Under the pieces are notes generated by a model. It did not search any database, was not told the DNA's origin, and saw nothing but the letters and a program-made list of their open reading frames with translations. Positions 8,956 through 17,295 of a DNA stretch of 64,000 bases are shown piece by piece. Origin of the DNA: Curvibacter delicatus NBRC 14919. GTDB taxonomy: Bacteria; Pseudomonadota; Gammaproteobacteria; Burkholderiales; Burkholderiaceae_C. The number at the start of each line of letters is the position of its first letter. Position 1 is the stretch's first letter. Both the position numbers and the translations under genes were made by a program. The stretch is taken from assembly GCF_001592265.1 (NCBI RefSeq), contig NZ_BCWP01000017.1, forward strand, positions 1 to 64,000, in the 5' to 3' direction.

Positions 8956-9043
8956 CGGGCACGACGGCTTCCGGATTGTTGCTAGGGCGCTGAGGTCGAT
9001 GGGTTAAGCATCTGGTTCCTGACTCATGTTCAGGAGCTAGAGC

Positions 9044-10900
9044 ATGGCACTCTCAGACTTGGTGGTCCGCCAAGCCAAAGCCACCGGCAAGGCCTACACA
9101 CTTCCAGACATCGATGGTCTCTCCCTGGCCGTGACGGCCACGGGCAGCAAGAGCTGGCACTTCCGTTACTACTGGATGAAGGAGCCCAAGCGCATGTCGC
9201 TGGGCACCTATCCCGAGGTGTCCCTTCGTGAGGCACGCGCCCTGCGTGACGAGGCGCGCGCCTTGGTGGCCAAGGACATCAACCCGCGCCTTCACCGCAA
9301 GCAAAAGCGCGCCGCGGTCAAACTCGCCGGTGAAAACACCTTCGAGGCGATCTACAAGAAGTGGCTTGCCCACCGCGAACTCGGCCTCAAGAAGGGCCGG
9401 CAGACCACCCTCTCGATCCTCCCTCGCGTCTTCGCCAAGGATGTGCTGCCCTTGCTGGGCAAGCGCTCGATCTACGACATCAAACGCCCTGACCTGCTGG
9501 AAGTGATCGCCAGGATCGAGCGGCGCAAGGCGCTCTCCGTCGCCGAGAAAGTCAGGACGTGGTTCAACCAGATGTTCCGCTACGCGCTGGTGGTCGTGCC
9601 GGGCCTGGAGCAGAACCCGGCTTCCGACCTCGACGTGGTGGCGCTGCCGCTGCCCCCGGTGAACCACAACCCGTTCCTGCGCATGGCCGAGTTGCCGAAG
9701 CTGTTGCAGCGCCTGCGCAAGTATCGTGGCCGGCTGCAGACCCAGCTCGGTCTGCGGCTGCTGCTATTCACCGGCGTGCGCACGGGCGAGCTGCGCCTGG
9801 CGACGCCGGATCAGTTCGACCTCGATCGGGGCCTCTGGATCATCCCGCCCGAGGTCGTGAAGCAGCTCCAGGTGGACATGCGCAGGAAGCGCCAGTTGCC
9901 CAAGGACATTCCACCCTACATCGTGCCGCTGTCGGTGCAGGCCATCGAGATCGTCCGGCACCTGCTCGAACAGCTCAAACCGGCCCAGCACTATCTGTTC
10001 CGCCACGACAGCGAGTTGAAGAAGCGCATGAGCGAGAACACGCTCAACGGCGCGCTCAAGCGCATGGGCTATCGCGACCTGCTGACCGGGCACGGCATCC
10101 GGGGCACGATGTCCACCGCGCTCAACGAGATCGGCTACCCGAAGGTGTGGGTGGACGCGCAACTCTCGCACGTCGATCCCAACAAGGTCAGTGCCACCTA
10201 CAACCACGCCGAGTACGTCGAGCAGCGGCGGCGGATGATGCAGGATTGGGCCGACCGGCTCGATCTCTTCGAGCAGAACATGGTCGAGGCAGCGAGCATG
10301 CCGCTCACCATTCATTTGGAGGGCGTGCCCGTCCTCTCGGATGAGGAAGCCGCGAGTGCGCCACCCAAACCAGCGGCCGCGTCGGCGCCGCTCCTGATCG
10401 TGACCAGGCCGGGAGACGCGATGCCACTGGTGTCAGCCGAGACGCATCGGCTGCCCGCAGTGCCGTTGCCGCGTTCCGTCATGGAGGAACCGCTGTCCGA
10501 CATACAGCGCCAGCGGATGGAACTGGTCGATGTCTTCGAGGCACCACACAACCTGCCAGTCGCCGAGTACGCGAAGATGGCGGGCAAGTCCCGCCGGTGG
10601 ATCAGCTACGAGATCAAGGCCGGCAACCTGCTGGCGCTGAACCTGGGCAACCGTGGTCAGCGCGTGCCGGATTGGCATCTCGATCCGGTCAAGCACGCGC
10701 TGATCCAGGCGGTCCTCAAGCTGACCAGGGGCGCCGACCCTTGGCAGATCTACAACGCGCTCCTGCAGCCGCGCGCGAAGCTGCGCGGCGGCTCGGCTCT
10801 GGAAAGCGTCAGTGCCACAAATCTCGACAAGATCATCATGGCGGTGAGCACGACGGTGAAGGAAAGCGAGTGGTCCCCGCAGCAGGTGGCGTTTGCGTAG
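9044..10900 (+). CDS. ICE integrase, tyrosine recombinase of the P4/IntB13 type
   Basis: Site-specific recombinase that integrates and excises the ICE at tRNA-Gly. Residues 1-90 form the DUF4102 arm-binding domain (DGLSLAVTATGSKSWHFRY). Catalytic residues are visible: Arg in TGVRTGELRL near 245, HGIRG near 350, His in QLSHVDPNK near 377, and the nucleophile Tyr in ATYNHAEYVEQRR. At 618 residues it carries about 200 extra C-terminal residues beyond the catalytic domain, as in the long ICEclc-family integrases. The extension includes a PVAEYAKMAGKSRRWISYEIK segment that looks like a helix-turn-helix. The orientation, reading away from the tRNA, matches related elements. Confidence 0.95.
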   Translation: MALSDLVVRQAKATGKAYTLPDIDGLSLAVTATGSKSWHFRYYWMKEPKRMSLGTYPEVSLREARALRDEARALVAKDINPRLHRKQKRAAVKLAGENTFEAIYKKWLAHRELGLKKGRQTTLSILPRVFAKDVLPLLGKRSIYDIKRPDLLEVIARIERRKALSVAEKVRTWFNQMFRYALVVVPGLEQNPASDLDVVALPLPPVNHNPFLRMAELPKLLQRLRKYRGRLQTQLGLRLLLFTGVRTGELRLATPDQFDLDRGLWIIPPEVVKQLQVDMRRKRQLPKDIPPYIVPLSVQAIEIVRHLLEQLKPAQHYLFRHDSELKKRMSENTLNGALKRMGYRDLLTGHGIRGTMSTALNEIGYPKVWVDAQLSHVDPNKVSATYNHAEYVEQRRRMMQDWADRLDLFEQNMVEAASMPLTIHLEGVPVLSDEEAASAPPKPAAASAPLLIVTRPGDAMPLVSAETHRLPAVPLPRSVMEEPLSDIQRQRMELVDVFEAPHNLPVAEYAKMAGKSRRWISYEIKAGNLLALNLGNRGQRVPDWHLDPVKHALIQAVLKLTRGADPWQIYNALLQPRAKLRGGSALESVSATNLDKIIMAVSTTVKESEWSPQQVAFA

Positions 10901-10932
10901 CGCGCCAGCGCCCAGCAGTGCGCGCCCCTGTC

Positions 10933-11559
10933 TCAGGACACGGAGCGCGCGCGGCGGGCGAATCTTTCCTGGGGCTCGGTCAAGGACGAGGACGGGCGAA
11001 GCAGGTAGGCCATCACGATGATGGGTGCGCCAGCCAATGGCCGCGCGGCGATGCCGCGACGCAGGTAGCAGGTCAGTCTCGCGGCGGGTGCGACGGCAAT
11101 GCCGTAGCCCGCGGAGACGAGCGTCATCGCCATGTCGAAGGTGCTGACGGTCTGCTCATGGCCCTGCGGTGCATCCTCGACCAGGCCATGCGCCACCGCG
11201 CGCCACGGCTCGTCGGCCGTTGACTGCGCGCAGATCAACGGCTGCTTGAGCAGCTCTTGGCGAGGCACTTCACGGTAGGACAGCAGGTGCGAGCGCTTGG
11301 CGACGGCGACTGCCAGCGTGTCATGCCACAACGGCTCGCACACCCAGCCTGGCCACTCCCAGGCGGCTGTGGACAGGGCCAAGTCAAAGTTATCGTGCGG
11401 CAGTTCCTGCGCCTGCGCTGTGGAACTGCATCCGATCAAGGCGGTGGCGGTCTCTGGCTCTTCGGCGCGCTGCAACGCCAGCAAGTCGGCAAGCGGTGAA
11501 GGCACCCACTCGCCGAGCACAGCCACCCGGATTTCAGTGGAGGCATCGCTCGATTTCAC
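10933..11559 (-). CDS. LysR-type substrate-binding domain protein without DNA-binding domain
   Basis: 208 residues resembling only the effector-binding half of LysR regulators (VAVLGEWVPSPLADLLALQRAEEPETA, then VSTFDMAMTLVSAGYGIAVAPAARL). The usual N-terminal helix-turn-helix is absent and no upstream frame supplies it. It converges on the integrase (32 bases between stops) and is divergent from the XRE gene. It may act as a ligand-binding partner or be a decayed LysR gene. The intact frame argues for retention. Confidence 0.75.
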   Translation of the reverse strand: MKSSDASTEIRVAVLGEWVPSPLADLLALQRAEEPETATALIGCSSTAQAQELPHDNFDLALSTAAWEWPGWVCEPLWHDTLAVAVAKRSHLLSYREVPRQELLKQPLICAQSTADEPWRAVAHGLVEDAPQGHEQTVSTFDMAMTLVSAGYGIAVAPAARLTCYLRRGIAARPLAGAPIIVMAYLLRPSSSLTEPQERFARRARSVS

Positions 11560-11610
11560 GTCCAGTTCCTCCAGGCAGTGAACTCGCGGCGACCGATGAA
11601 GTCGCTTCTA

Positions 11611-11638
11611 TTGAGTTAAGTTTAACGTGGTTTATATC
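11611..11638 (+). promoter_or_regulatory. Candidate promoter with palindromic operator before the XRE gene
   Basis: TTGAGT at 11611-11616 and TATATC at 11633-11638, 16 bases apart, resemble a sigma-70 promoter. A palindrome GTTAAGTTTAAC (11615-11626) overlaps the spacer and could be the operator of the XRE protein encoded 26 bases downstream or of the divergent gene. Confidence 0.4.
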
Positions 11639-11663
11639 GTGTCAATCCTCGACGCTTTTGGCA

Positions 11664-11969
11664 ATGCAAAAGCGTTCGATTCAAAGAGGCCGGCCCACCG
11701 GGACAACAACCTACGAAGCGGAACCAGCCATCGCGTTTGGGGCCTCCGTGCGCGAAGAAAGAACCAGTCAAGGCATCGCCCAGGAAACGCTGGCTCATCT
11801 GTCAGGAATCGAGCGTTCGCACATGGGAAAGATCGAGCGTGGCGAGCATGTCCCCACGCTCCCCCTCATTCTCAAAATCGCCCGTGCGCTGAAATGCAGT
11901 TCTGCCCACTTGATGGCGCTGACTGAAGCCAAGCTGGCAGAGACGGCTCCGCCTAAATCAGCGGACTGA
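11664..11969 (+). CDS. XRE-family (Cro/CI-like) transcriptional regulator
   Basis: 101-residue repressor-like protein with one helix-turn-helix of the XRE type (VREERTSQGIAQETLAHLSGIERSHMGKIERGEHVP, residues about 29-64). The start MQKRSIQRGRP was chosen because the longer frame extends into the divergent LysR-like gene without homology. It probably controls its own promoter or ICE functions. It converges on the relaxase gene. Confidence 0.85.
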   Translation: MQKRSIQRGRPTGTTTYEAEPAIAFGASVREERTSQGIAQETLAHLSGIERSHMGKIERGEHVPTLPLILKIARALKCSSAHLMALTEAKLAETAPPKSAD

Positions 11970-11995
11970 AGCCGGCCCGCGCCGTGGCTCCTTGT

Positions 11996-13843
11996 CTACC
12001 CCTGTTCGTTGTCGTTCTTATTACCGGCGGCTGAATTTTCGCGCTTTACGGCCTCGGTGAGGAGGCGCAGGTATGGATTGTCCGGAGGCATTTCCTGGAA
12101 CAGCGCTTCGGGAGCGCTCAGCAGGTAGCCGTGCAGTCGCCTGGATTTGCGCGGCCCCGTGACTTCGCAGGTCCAGATATTCAGCCCGCTGGCTTGCTTG
12201 CGGTGCAGGCCTAGCTTCTCGAAACGCTTCTGCACCCACTGCCATCCCTCCAGGTTCTCCGGTTTCGCCAGTGCGGCGATTTGCAGATGTTCCTGCGCAT
12301 AGCGCTGGAAGACGCCGGGGCTCACCAGGTAGGCCGTTCCGGCGACGCTGTGCACCAAGGCTTTGGCGTCGTTGATGATGAGCTTGTGCGTCTGGATGCC
12401 CTGACGCAGCCAGGCCATGAAATGCTCGCCGGATGGCTCCGGCCGATCCTGAAATGGCGCGAGGCTTATCTGCGGCAGCACCGTAGGCGCCGGTGGCGAG
12501 GCAGGCTCGGGTTCGCTCGGGGCCTCCGGCGCTACGGGTGGGGCCGTGTCACTCAGCAGATCGAGCAGCGCAGCCACGCCGTTGTCGGTGGGCATAGGGA
12601 CGGTCGGCGCGATGCTTGGTGGCGCCGTATCGGCGCTTTCCAAGCCTGGCGCTTCGGATGCCGGTGCCTGCGGTGTCGGCGCCCCTTGTTCCTCGTCGGC
12701 CTGCACGCGACCCGCGAACGGCGCCGGCCGGTCGGCCGCATCCCAGACCATGGCCGGAGACAGTTTCAGGAAGGTGAAGCTGTGCGACCAGCCGGCATCG
12801 CTGGTGACGGTGGCCTTCCAGATCGCCTTGCCGTCCGGTGTGGCCAAGGCGATGCCGTGATCCTGCAGCACGTTGAACACCGCCGTGTTGCTGGCCGGGA
12901 TGCCGTCGATGCCCTGCGACAGCAGATGCGCGCGCAGCTTGTCCGAGACGGTCTTGCTCACCAGCCAGAGCGCGTCCTGGGTCAGCCAGCCATCCGAGGC
13001 CTGGGGCTGGTTCAGCTTGAATTCTTCCTTCAGGAGGTAGCGCAGGCCATCGAGCAGCTTGCGCTGCAGTGCGTGCCGGGGCGCTGCCAGGGCCTTGCTC
13101 GGATCGCCGCCGAGTTCCTGGGCGACGGATGCCTGGTCCGCCTGCACGACCAGTTCGCCGAGCATGCCGGCGTGCTCGTACTGGCCGGCCAGGACGTACA
13201 GCAGCGCGGCCCACAGGTCGGGGTAGTCGGCGAGCCAGTCGAAGATGCCCGGATCGAGCAGCCGGGCGTAGAGCAGCCCGGTGGCGGCGCTGTGCAGCCG
13301 GTATTCGCGCTCCCTGCGGTAGCGGAAGCGGTACGGCCGCCGCAGCGGGCCGTGCCAGGGATGCCAGACCGTGCCGTCCGCGTACTCGACGTGCAGGTCG
13401 ACCGCGATCTTGCCGATGTCGTGCAGCAGCGCAGCATAGGCGGTGCCTGCGGTCCAGGCCTCGGCCTGGGCGGCTTGCGCCTCCGGCGTGGCGCCGGCGG
13501 GCAGCAGATGCGACTGCCGCAGCTTGAGCGCGTAGGCGACGATCTCCAGGCCGTGGTCCAGCATGCCGCCCGGATAGGCGTGGTGATGGGCCTCCGACGC
13601 GGGGAATTGCTGGACCAGCTCGGCGTAGCGTTCCAGCGGGGCGAGGTACAGCGTGGCGAACTGCCGGCGCGACAGCGAGGTGCGCTGCCAGATGTGTTCC
13701 AGCAGCTTCTGCCGGCGCGGCGTCGCCAGCAGCGATGCGGCCGGCTCCGGCCGCATCAGCCCTTTGCCGGGCTCGGCGGGAGGTTTGGGCGGTGGCGCAC
13801 TGGCGGCAGGTGGCACCCGTTTGCGTTGGAACAGCGAGAGCAT
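11996..13843 (-). CDS. traI: MobH-family relaxase (TraI_2 domain)
   Basis: Conjugative relaxase expected to nick the ICE at its origin of transfer and lead the strand out. The MobH HD-type metal site is visible in HHHAYPGGMLDHGLEI near residue 85 and LLHDIGKIAVD near 145. The C-terminal 120 residues (LAPFQDRPEPSGEHFMAWLR onward) match the second conserved domain of this family, and a Pro/Ala-rich linker separates the two. The start at 13843 (MLSLFQRKRV) is preferred over a longer frame whose extra part is low-complexity. 615 residues is normal for ICEclc-type relaxases. It is transcribed opposite to the toxin-antitoxin pair upstream. Confidence 0.9.
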   Translation of the reverse strand: MLSLFQRKRVPPAASAPPPKPPAEPGKGLMRPEPAASLLATPRRQKLLEHIWQRTSLSRRQFATLYLAPLERYAELVQQFPASEAHHHAYPGGMLDHGLEIVAYALKLRQSHLLPAGATPEAQAAQAEAWTAGTAYAALLHDIGKIAVDLHVEYADGTVWHPWHGPLRRPYRFRYRREREYRLHSAATGLLYARLLDPGIFDWLADYPDLWAALLYVLAGQYEHAGMLGELVVQADQASVAQELGGDPSKALAAPRHALQRKLLDGLRYLLKEEFKLNQPQASDGWLTQDALWLVSKTVSDKLRAHLLSQGIDGIPASNTAVFNVLQDHGIALATPDGKAIWKATVTSDAGWSHSFTFLKLSPAMVWDAADRPAPFAGRVQADEEQGAPTPQAPASEAPGLESADTAPPSIAPTVPMPTDNGVAALLDLLSDTAPPVAPEAPSEPEPASPPAPTVLPQISLAPFQDRPEPSGEHFMAWLRQGIQTHKLIINDAKALVHSVAGTAYLVSPGVFQRYAQEHLQIAALAKPENLEGWQWVQKRFEKLGLHRKQASGLNIWTCEVTGPRKSRRLHGYLLSAPEALFQEMPPDNPYLRLLTEAVKRENSAAGNKNDNEQG

Positions 13844-13864
13844 GGCGAACCCCAGACGGCGGGC

Positions 13865-13985
13865 CGGTCGGGAGAGCCTTTTGGCCTTTTCGGGTAGGGC
13901 CTTTCCCCTTGGCCCCATTCCCTTGCCCCTTCCCCAGCCCTTTGGCCTTTGGCCTTTACGGAAACCTTTGGATATAGGGCAACGA
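13865..13985. repeat. TTTGGCC/GGCCTTT repeat tract upstream of the relaxase
   Basis: A short, strand-skewed tract of repeated pyrimidine-rich units (TTTTGGCCTTTT, GGGCCTTTCC, CCTTTGGCCTTTGGCC) occupies the gap between the relaxase start and the prlF promoter. No gene is convincing here. Position near a relaxase gene makes a role in origin-of-transfer function or relaxase regulation possible. Confidence 0.4.
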
Positions 13986-14114
13986 CGCCTGCCGAACCAC
14001 AACCAATGCGGGTTTGGCCCAAGTCGGATTGATGCGGGAAGGCTGGCTGTGCCGCCCCTACGATGGAGCCGTTTCATCGACCGGACGGAGCACCATGCAC
14101 ACCCAGATTGACAA

Positions 14115-14134
14115 GGTAAGGAAACTTCCTTACC
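14115..14134. promoter_or_regulatory. Palindromic operator of the PrlF-YhaV pair
   Basis: Perfect inverted repeat with arms GGTAAGGAA and TTCCTTACC around AC, 30 bases before the prlF start. Type II toxin-antitoxin pairs repress their own promoters, so this is the natural autoregulatory site. Confidence 0.6.
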
Positions 14135-14163
14135 ATCCAGGCATTGCCATCAGGAGTGCCGCC

Positions 14164-14481
14164 ATGCCCGAAATCCACGAAGTCGCGACGCTGACCTCCA
14201 AGGGTCAGATCACGCTGCCCAAGTCCATCCGGCAAGCGCTGGGCGTGGACACCGGCGGCAAGGTGGCGTTCGACCTGCGCGGCGGCGAAGTCGTCGTGAC
14301 CCGCGCCGACGCCGACCATGAAGACCCGGCCATCGGCGCCTTCCTGGGGCTGCTGGAAGCGGACATCCGGGCCGGGCGGCACGTCCAGTCCCTGCCGGAC
14401 GATCTGGCGCGGGCCATGCTGGCCAACGCGCACCACGCGGTGAACCTCGATGAAGACATCGAAGGCGAAGTGGCGCTCTGA
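14164..14481 (+). CDS. prlF: PrlF-type antitoxin
   Basis: 105-residue antitoxin with an AbrB/SpoVT-like DNA-binding fold (EVATLTSKGQITLPKSIRQALGV, residues 4-26), which binds and neutralises the YhaV RNase and represses the operon. The start MPEIHEV follows the palindrome by 30 bases. A longer frame would include the operator. Its stop overlaps the toxin start. Confidence 0.88.
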   Translation: MPEIHEVATLTSKGQITLPKSIRQALGVDTGGKVAFDLRGGEVVVTRADADHEDPAIGAFLGLLEADIRAGRHVQSLPDDLARAMLANAHHAVNLDEDIEGEVAL

Positions 14482-14945
14482 TGCAGCGGCACGGTTGGAC
14501 GCTCCTGTTCCACGAGGGCGTGATCGAGCAGTTGCGCAAGCTGCACGCGGCCGCGGAACGGGCCGAACAGAACGACCCGCAGGGGTTCGAGAGCAACGCC
14601 AACGTCAAGCTGTTCCGGGCGTTGAGCCAGTTGATCATGGATGTCGTGCCGAGCGATCCTGCGCGCGACGAATTCCGCCAGGGCAACACCTTGGGGCCGG
14701 CCTACCGGCACTGGCGGCGCGCAAAGATCGGGAGGCGGTTCCGGCTGTTCTTCCGCTTCGACTCCAAGGCCAAGGCGATCGTGTTCGCCTGGGTCAACGA
14801 CGAGCAGACCTTGCGGTCGTCGGGCAGCAAGTCCGACCCCTATGCGGTGTTCGAGAAGATGTTGGGACGCGGCAACCCGCCGGACGATTGGGCGGCGCTG
14901 GTGGCCGCAAGCCAGGCCGACTGGCGCGCAGCAGACAAGGACTAG
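14481..14945 (+). CDS. yhaV: YhaV-family toxin (ribosome-dependent mRNA interferase)
   Basis: 154-residue toxin of the RelE superfamily that cleaves mRNA when free of PrlF. Family features include WTLLFHEGVIEQL at the N-terminus, FRQGNTLGPAYRHWRRAKIG and RFRLFFRFDSKAKAIVFAWVND. Translation starts within the antitoxin stop (overlapping ATG/TGA), which is usual for coupled pairs. The pair probably stabilises the ICE in its host lineage. Confidence 0.9.
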   Translation: MQRHGWTLLFHEGVIEQLRKLHAAAERAEQNDPQGFESNANVKLFRALSQLIMDVVPSDPARDEFRQGNTLGPAYRHWRRAKIGRRFRLFFRFDSKAKAIVFAWVNDEQTLRSSGSKSDPYAVFEKMLGRGNPPDDWAALVAASQADWRAADKD

Positions 14946-15031
14946 ACCGCGGTTGAAGAACAGCACAGGTTTCAATCGCGACACGGACAGGGATCACAGC
15001 CACACGACAGGATGAACATGAGGTAGCCACC

Positions 15032-15403
15032 ATGAAGACCGCCGCACAGACCACCTTCGCAGAACGCCTCGGCCGGACACTGGGCCGGGCGTGGAGAGGC
15101 TGCGCGCGTCTGGATCGGCGGGCGCAGGGCTGGCTGCTCGCGCAGGGATGGGCGCCTGGCATTGCCAAGGCCGCGCTGCTGGCCGTCAAGCTCGCTGCGA
15201 TCGGTGTCCTGCTCTACACCGCGTTCTGGCTGGCACTGCTGCTTGCGTTCGCGCTGGTCGGCGCCTGGGTAGTCCGCAACGACGATGGGAGCTACGACGA
15301 GGAACACAAGCCGGAATGGCGATACGGCCCTGCCGGGTACGGCCTCTACACCCATGACGATTACCGGATCGACCCCCACGATCCAGAAGACGAGCAAGCC
15401 TAG
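15032..15403 (+). CDS. DUF3742 family membrane protein
   Basis: 123-residue ICE protein with a basic N-terminus, one long hydrophobic stretch (KAALLAVKLAAIGVLLYTAFWLALLLAFALVGAWVV, residues 46-81) that may cross the membrane twice, and an acidic Tyr/Pro-rich tail. The family is common in ICEclc-type elements near the relaxase and TraG-like genes. Its function is unknown. It converges on the TraG-like gene with 5 bases between stops. Confidence 0.75.
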   Translation: MKTAAQTTFAERLGRTLGRAWRGCARLDRRAQGWLLAQGWAPGIAKAALLAVKLAAIGVLLYTAFWLALLLAFALVGAWVVRNDDGSYDEEHKPEWRYGPAGYGLYTHDDYRIDPHDPEDEQA

Positions 15404-15408
15404 AGGCG

Positions 15409-16926
15409 TTACTTCGCTGCTTTCATAGCGACACCCGCACCCCTGCCGCCAGCAGCTTGGGCATCCCTGGTTCCTGCCGCCAGCCCTTGAATTGCCGTTC
15501 CCGCGCGCACGCCTACCCAGCCCAGCGCAGCCACCCAGAAGGTAGGCAGCACGATGAACATCGTCGCCATGACGAAGTTCAGCAGCATGTCGCCGAAGGC
15601 GTTGTTCAGGCCGATCAGCGGATCGAAGTTGCTGTGCGGCCGGTTCGCGCCGAACCCCCAGCCGTAGAGCGCGTCGAGGATCGTGCTGTCCAGCCAGCGC
15701 GCGAGCTGGAACCAGAAATCCACGAAGAACAGCGCGAACTGCACGCAGCTCACCGCGACCAGCGCCTTCAGCTCGTAGGTGCCGAAGACCAGCACCAGCG
15801 GGATGCAGATCACCAGCGCCATCTTGAGCAGCGACAGCACCATCGGCAGCGCCTGGCGTACCACGTCCATCGCCGGAAAGAAGCCCAGCGAGCCCATGGT
15901 CAGCCCCAGGTCGCCGGCGCCGCGCGTCACGACGTTGGGCAGCGTCTTCTCGATCTGGCCGCCGTAGTCGGTGTAGACCGAGCCCTGGTTCATCTTCTGC
16001 TGCCGCGGCGAGACCACGGCGCGGATCACCGAGTCGTTCACCTCGCTCTGCGACAGGAAGCCCGCCCAGCGGCCGATGCGCGTCAGCAGGTCGGGATCGA
16101 CCTGGGCCAGCAGGCGCGCGCGCAGGCCGCTGCCGCCGTCCGACCACCACTGCCGGCACGTGGGGTAGCCCCCGCCGCTATCCACCTGGGCCAGCCCCGC
16201 ATCGCGCGTCGCGTCGTAGGGCCAGGCCGTGCGTGGCGTGTTCGAGTGGTAGGTGTCGTAGAAGCCCGCGTTGTTCAGGAAGTAGCTCGAACCGATCCAG
16301 GTCACGTCATTCATCTGCTCGTCGGAGAGCGTGGGCCGAGACATGAACAGCTTGGCGCGCGAGGGGCCGTAGCAGTCATGCACGAAGTCGCCGACCTCCT
16401 GGGCCAGCACCGGGTCATCGATGCGCGTGGCATCCACGTCCATGCGCATCTGACGCAGATCCGTTCCGCAGGGGATGGCCGCCACCGCGCCGCCCGTCAC
16501 CGCCTTCGAGATGGCGTGCATGAAGAACCACCACACCGGCACCAGCGCGCTCTGGTTGTTGAGCGTGGTGTAGGCGTTCGACCAGCCCGTGTCGGTGGGC
16601 TGCGGGACGCTGACCTGGCATTGCGCGGAGCGCGTCGTGTCGAACTTGATGGTGCTGAGGTCGACCGGAATGAAGGGGATGCCGGCGAACAGGATGACGA
16701 CGATCGCCACCCACACGCGGTTCTCGATGCGCATCGATGACAGCACCCCCTTGTTGCCCTCGTCCGCACCCTCGGCCCGCGCGCGCAGCCATTCCTGCAC
16801 CACCATGACCACGAAGGGCAGCGCGAATACGCCGCTGGCCACGAGGATGTTCCAGATGCCGTTGCTGACGATCCACCCGACCAGGGTCAGGTAATACTCC
16901 AGGTAGTCCGTTGTGTTGAGCGTCAT
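15409..16926 (-). CDS. TraG N-terminal-like conjugative transfer membrane protein
   Basis: 505-residue inner-membrane protein of the conjugation apparatus, resembling the membrane half of F-plasmid TraG, which acts in mating-pair formation. Hydrophobic segments lie near residues 20-45, 70-85, 135-155 and in the C-terminal third (LLKMALVICIPLVLVFGTYELKALVAVSCVQFALFFVDFW). The Gly/Ala-rich tail is probably disordered. It starts 15 bases after the small membrane gene upstream. Confidence 0.85.
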   Translation of the reverse strand: MTLNTTDYLEYYLTLVGWIVSNGIWNILVASGVFALPFVVMVVQEWLRARAEGADEGNKGVLSSMRIENRVWVAIVVILFAGIPFIPVDLSTIKFDTTRSAQCQVSVPQPTDTGWSNAYTTLNNQSALVPVWWFFMHAISKAVTGGAVAAIPCGTDLRQMRMDVDATRIDDPVLAQEVGDFVHDCYGPSRAKLFMSRPTLSDEQMNDVTWIGSSYFLNNAGFYDTYHSNTPRTAWPYDATRDAGLAQVDSGGGYPTCRQWWSDGGSGLRARLLAQVDPDLLTRIGRWAGFLSQSEVNDSVIRAVVSPRQQKMNQGSVYTDYGGQIEKTLPNVVTRGAGDLGLTMGSLGFFPAMDVVRQALPMVLSLLKMALVICIPLVLVFGTYELKALVAVSCVQFALFFVDFWFQLARWLDSTILDALYGWGFGANRPHSNFDPLIGLNNAFGDMLLNFVMATMFIVLPTFWVAALGWVGVRAGTAIQGLAAGTRDAQAAGGRGAGVAMKAAK

Positions 16927-16941
16927 GGCGTTCTCCAGGGC

Positions 16942-17295
16942 TCAGCCATTGCGCAGTAGCTGGCTGCCTTCGAGCAGCACGAGGGTGGCGACGGCCGCGA
17001 TCTCGGCGCGCAGCAGGCGCTGATGGGTCTCGGCCAATGGCTCGCGTTCGCGCAGGCGCCGACGCATCCACCACCAGCCGTAGGCCGTCGCCGCGTAGAG
17101 CAGCAGCCGCCAGACGAGGAAGTGGCCCGAGTGCTCGCGCAGCCACTGCTCCCAGCCGTCGATGCTGCCGACGATGTGGAGGCCGACGACGTTCACGCCG
17201 ACCGCGATGCCCGCCACCAGCAGCACCCACAGCAGCACGATGCCGACGCGGCGGCCGAGCAGCCGTGCCGGCCGCAGCCAGGCCCGGCTGGTCAT
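16942..17295 (-). CDS. Small ICE membrane protein of unknown function
   Basis: 117 residues with a basic N-terminus and membrane segments near residues 18-40 and 62-78, followed by an Arg-rich stretch and a final hydrophobic helix. The ATG overlaps the stop of the PFL_4711-type gene (ATGA), so it is co-translated within the secretion operon. It lies between two mating-pair formation genes. I recognise no named family. Confidence 0.7.
   Translation of the reverse strand: MTSRAWLRPARLLGRRVGIVLLWVLLVAGIAVGVNVVGLHIVGSIDGWEQWLREHSGHFLVWRLLLYAATAYGWWWMRRRLREREPLAETHQRLLRAEIAAVATLVLLEGSQLLRNG

Noticed and set aside
8678-8962. Minus-strand frame containing VKGIEPSYEAWEAAVLPLNYTR
   Set aside because: This is the antisense translation of the tRNA-Gly gene and appears at such loci generally. 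It has no independent evidence as a protein.
12281-13897. Plus-strand frame of 538 codons
   Set aside because: Antisense to the relaxase gene and not protein-like.
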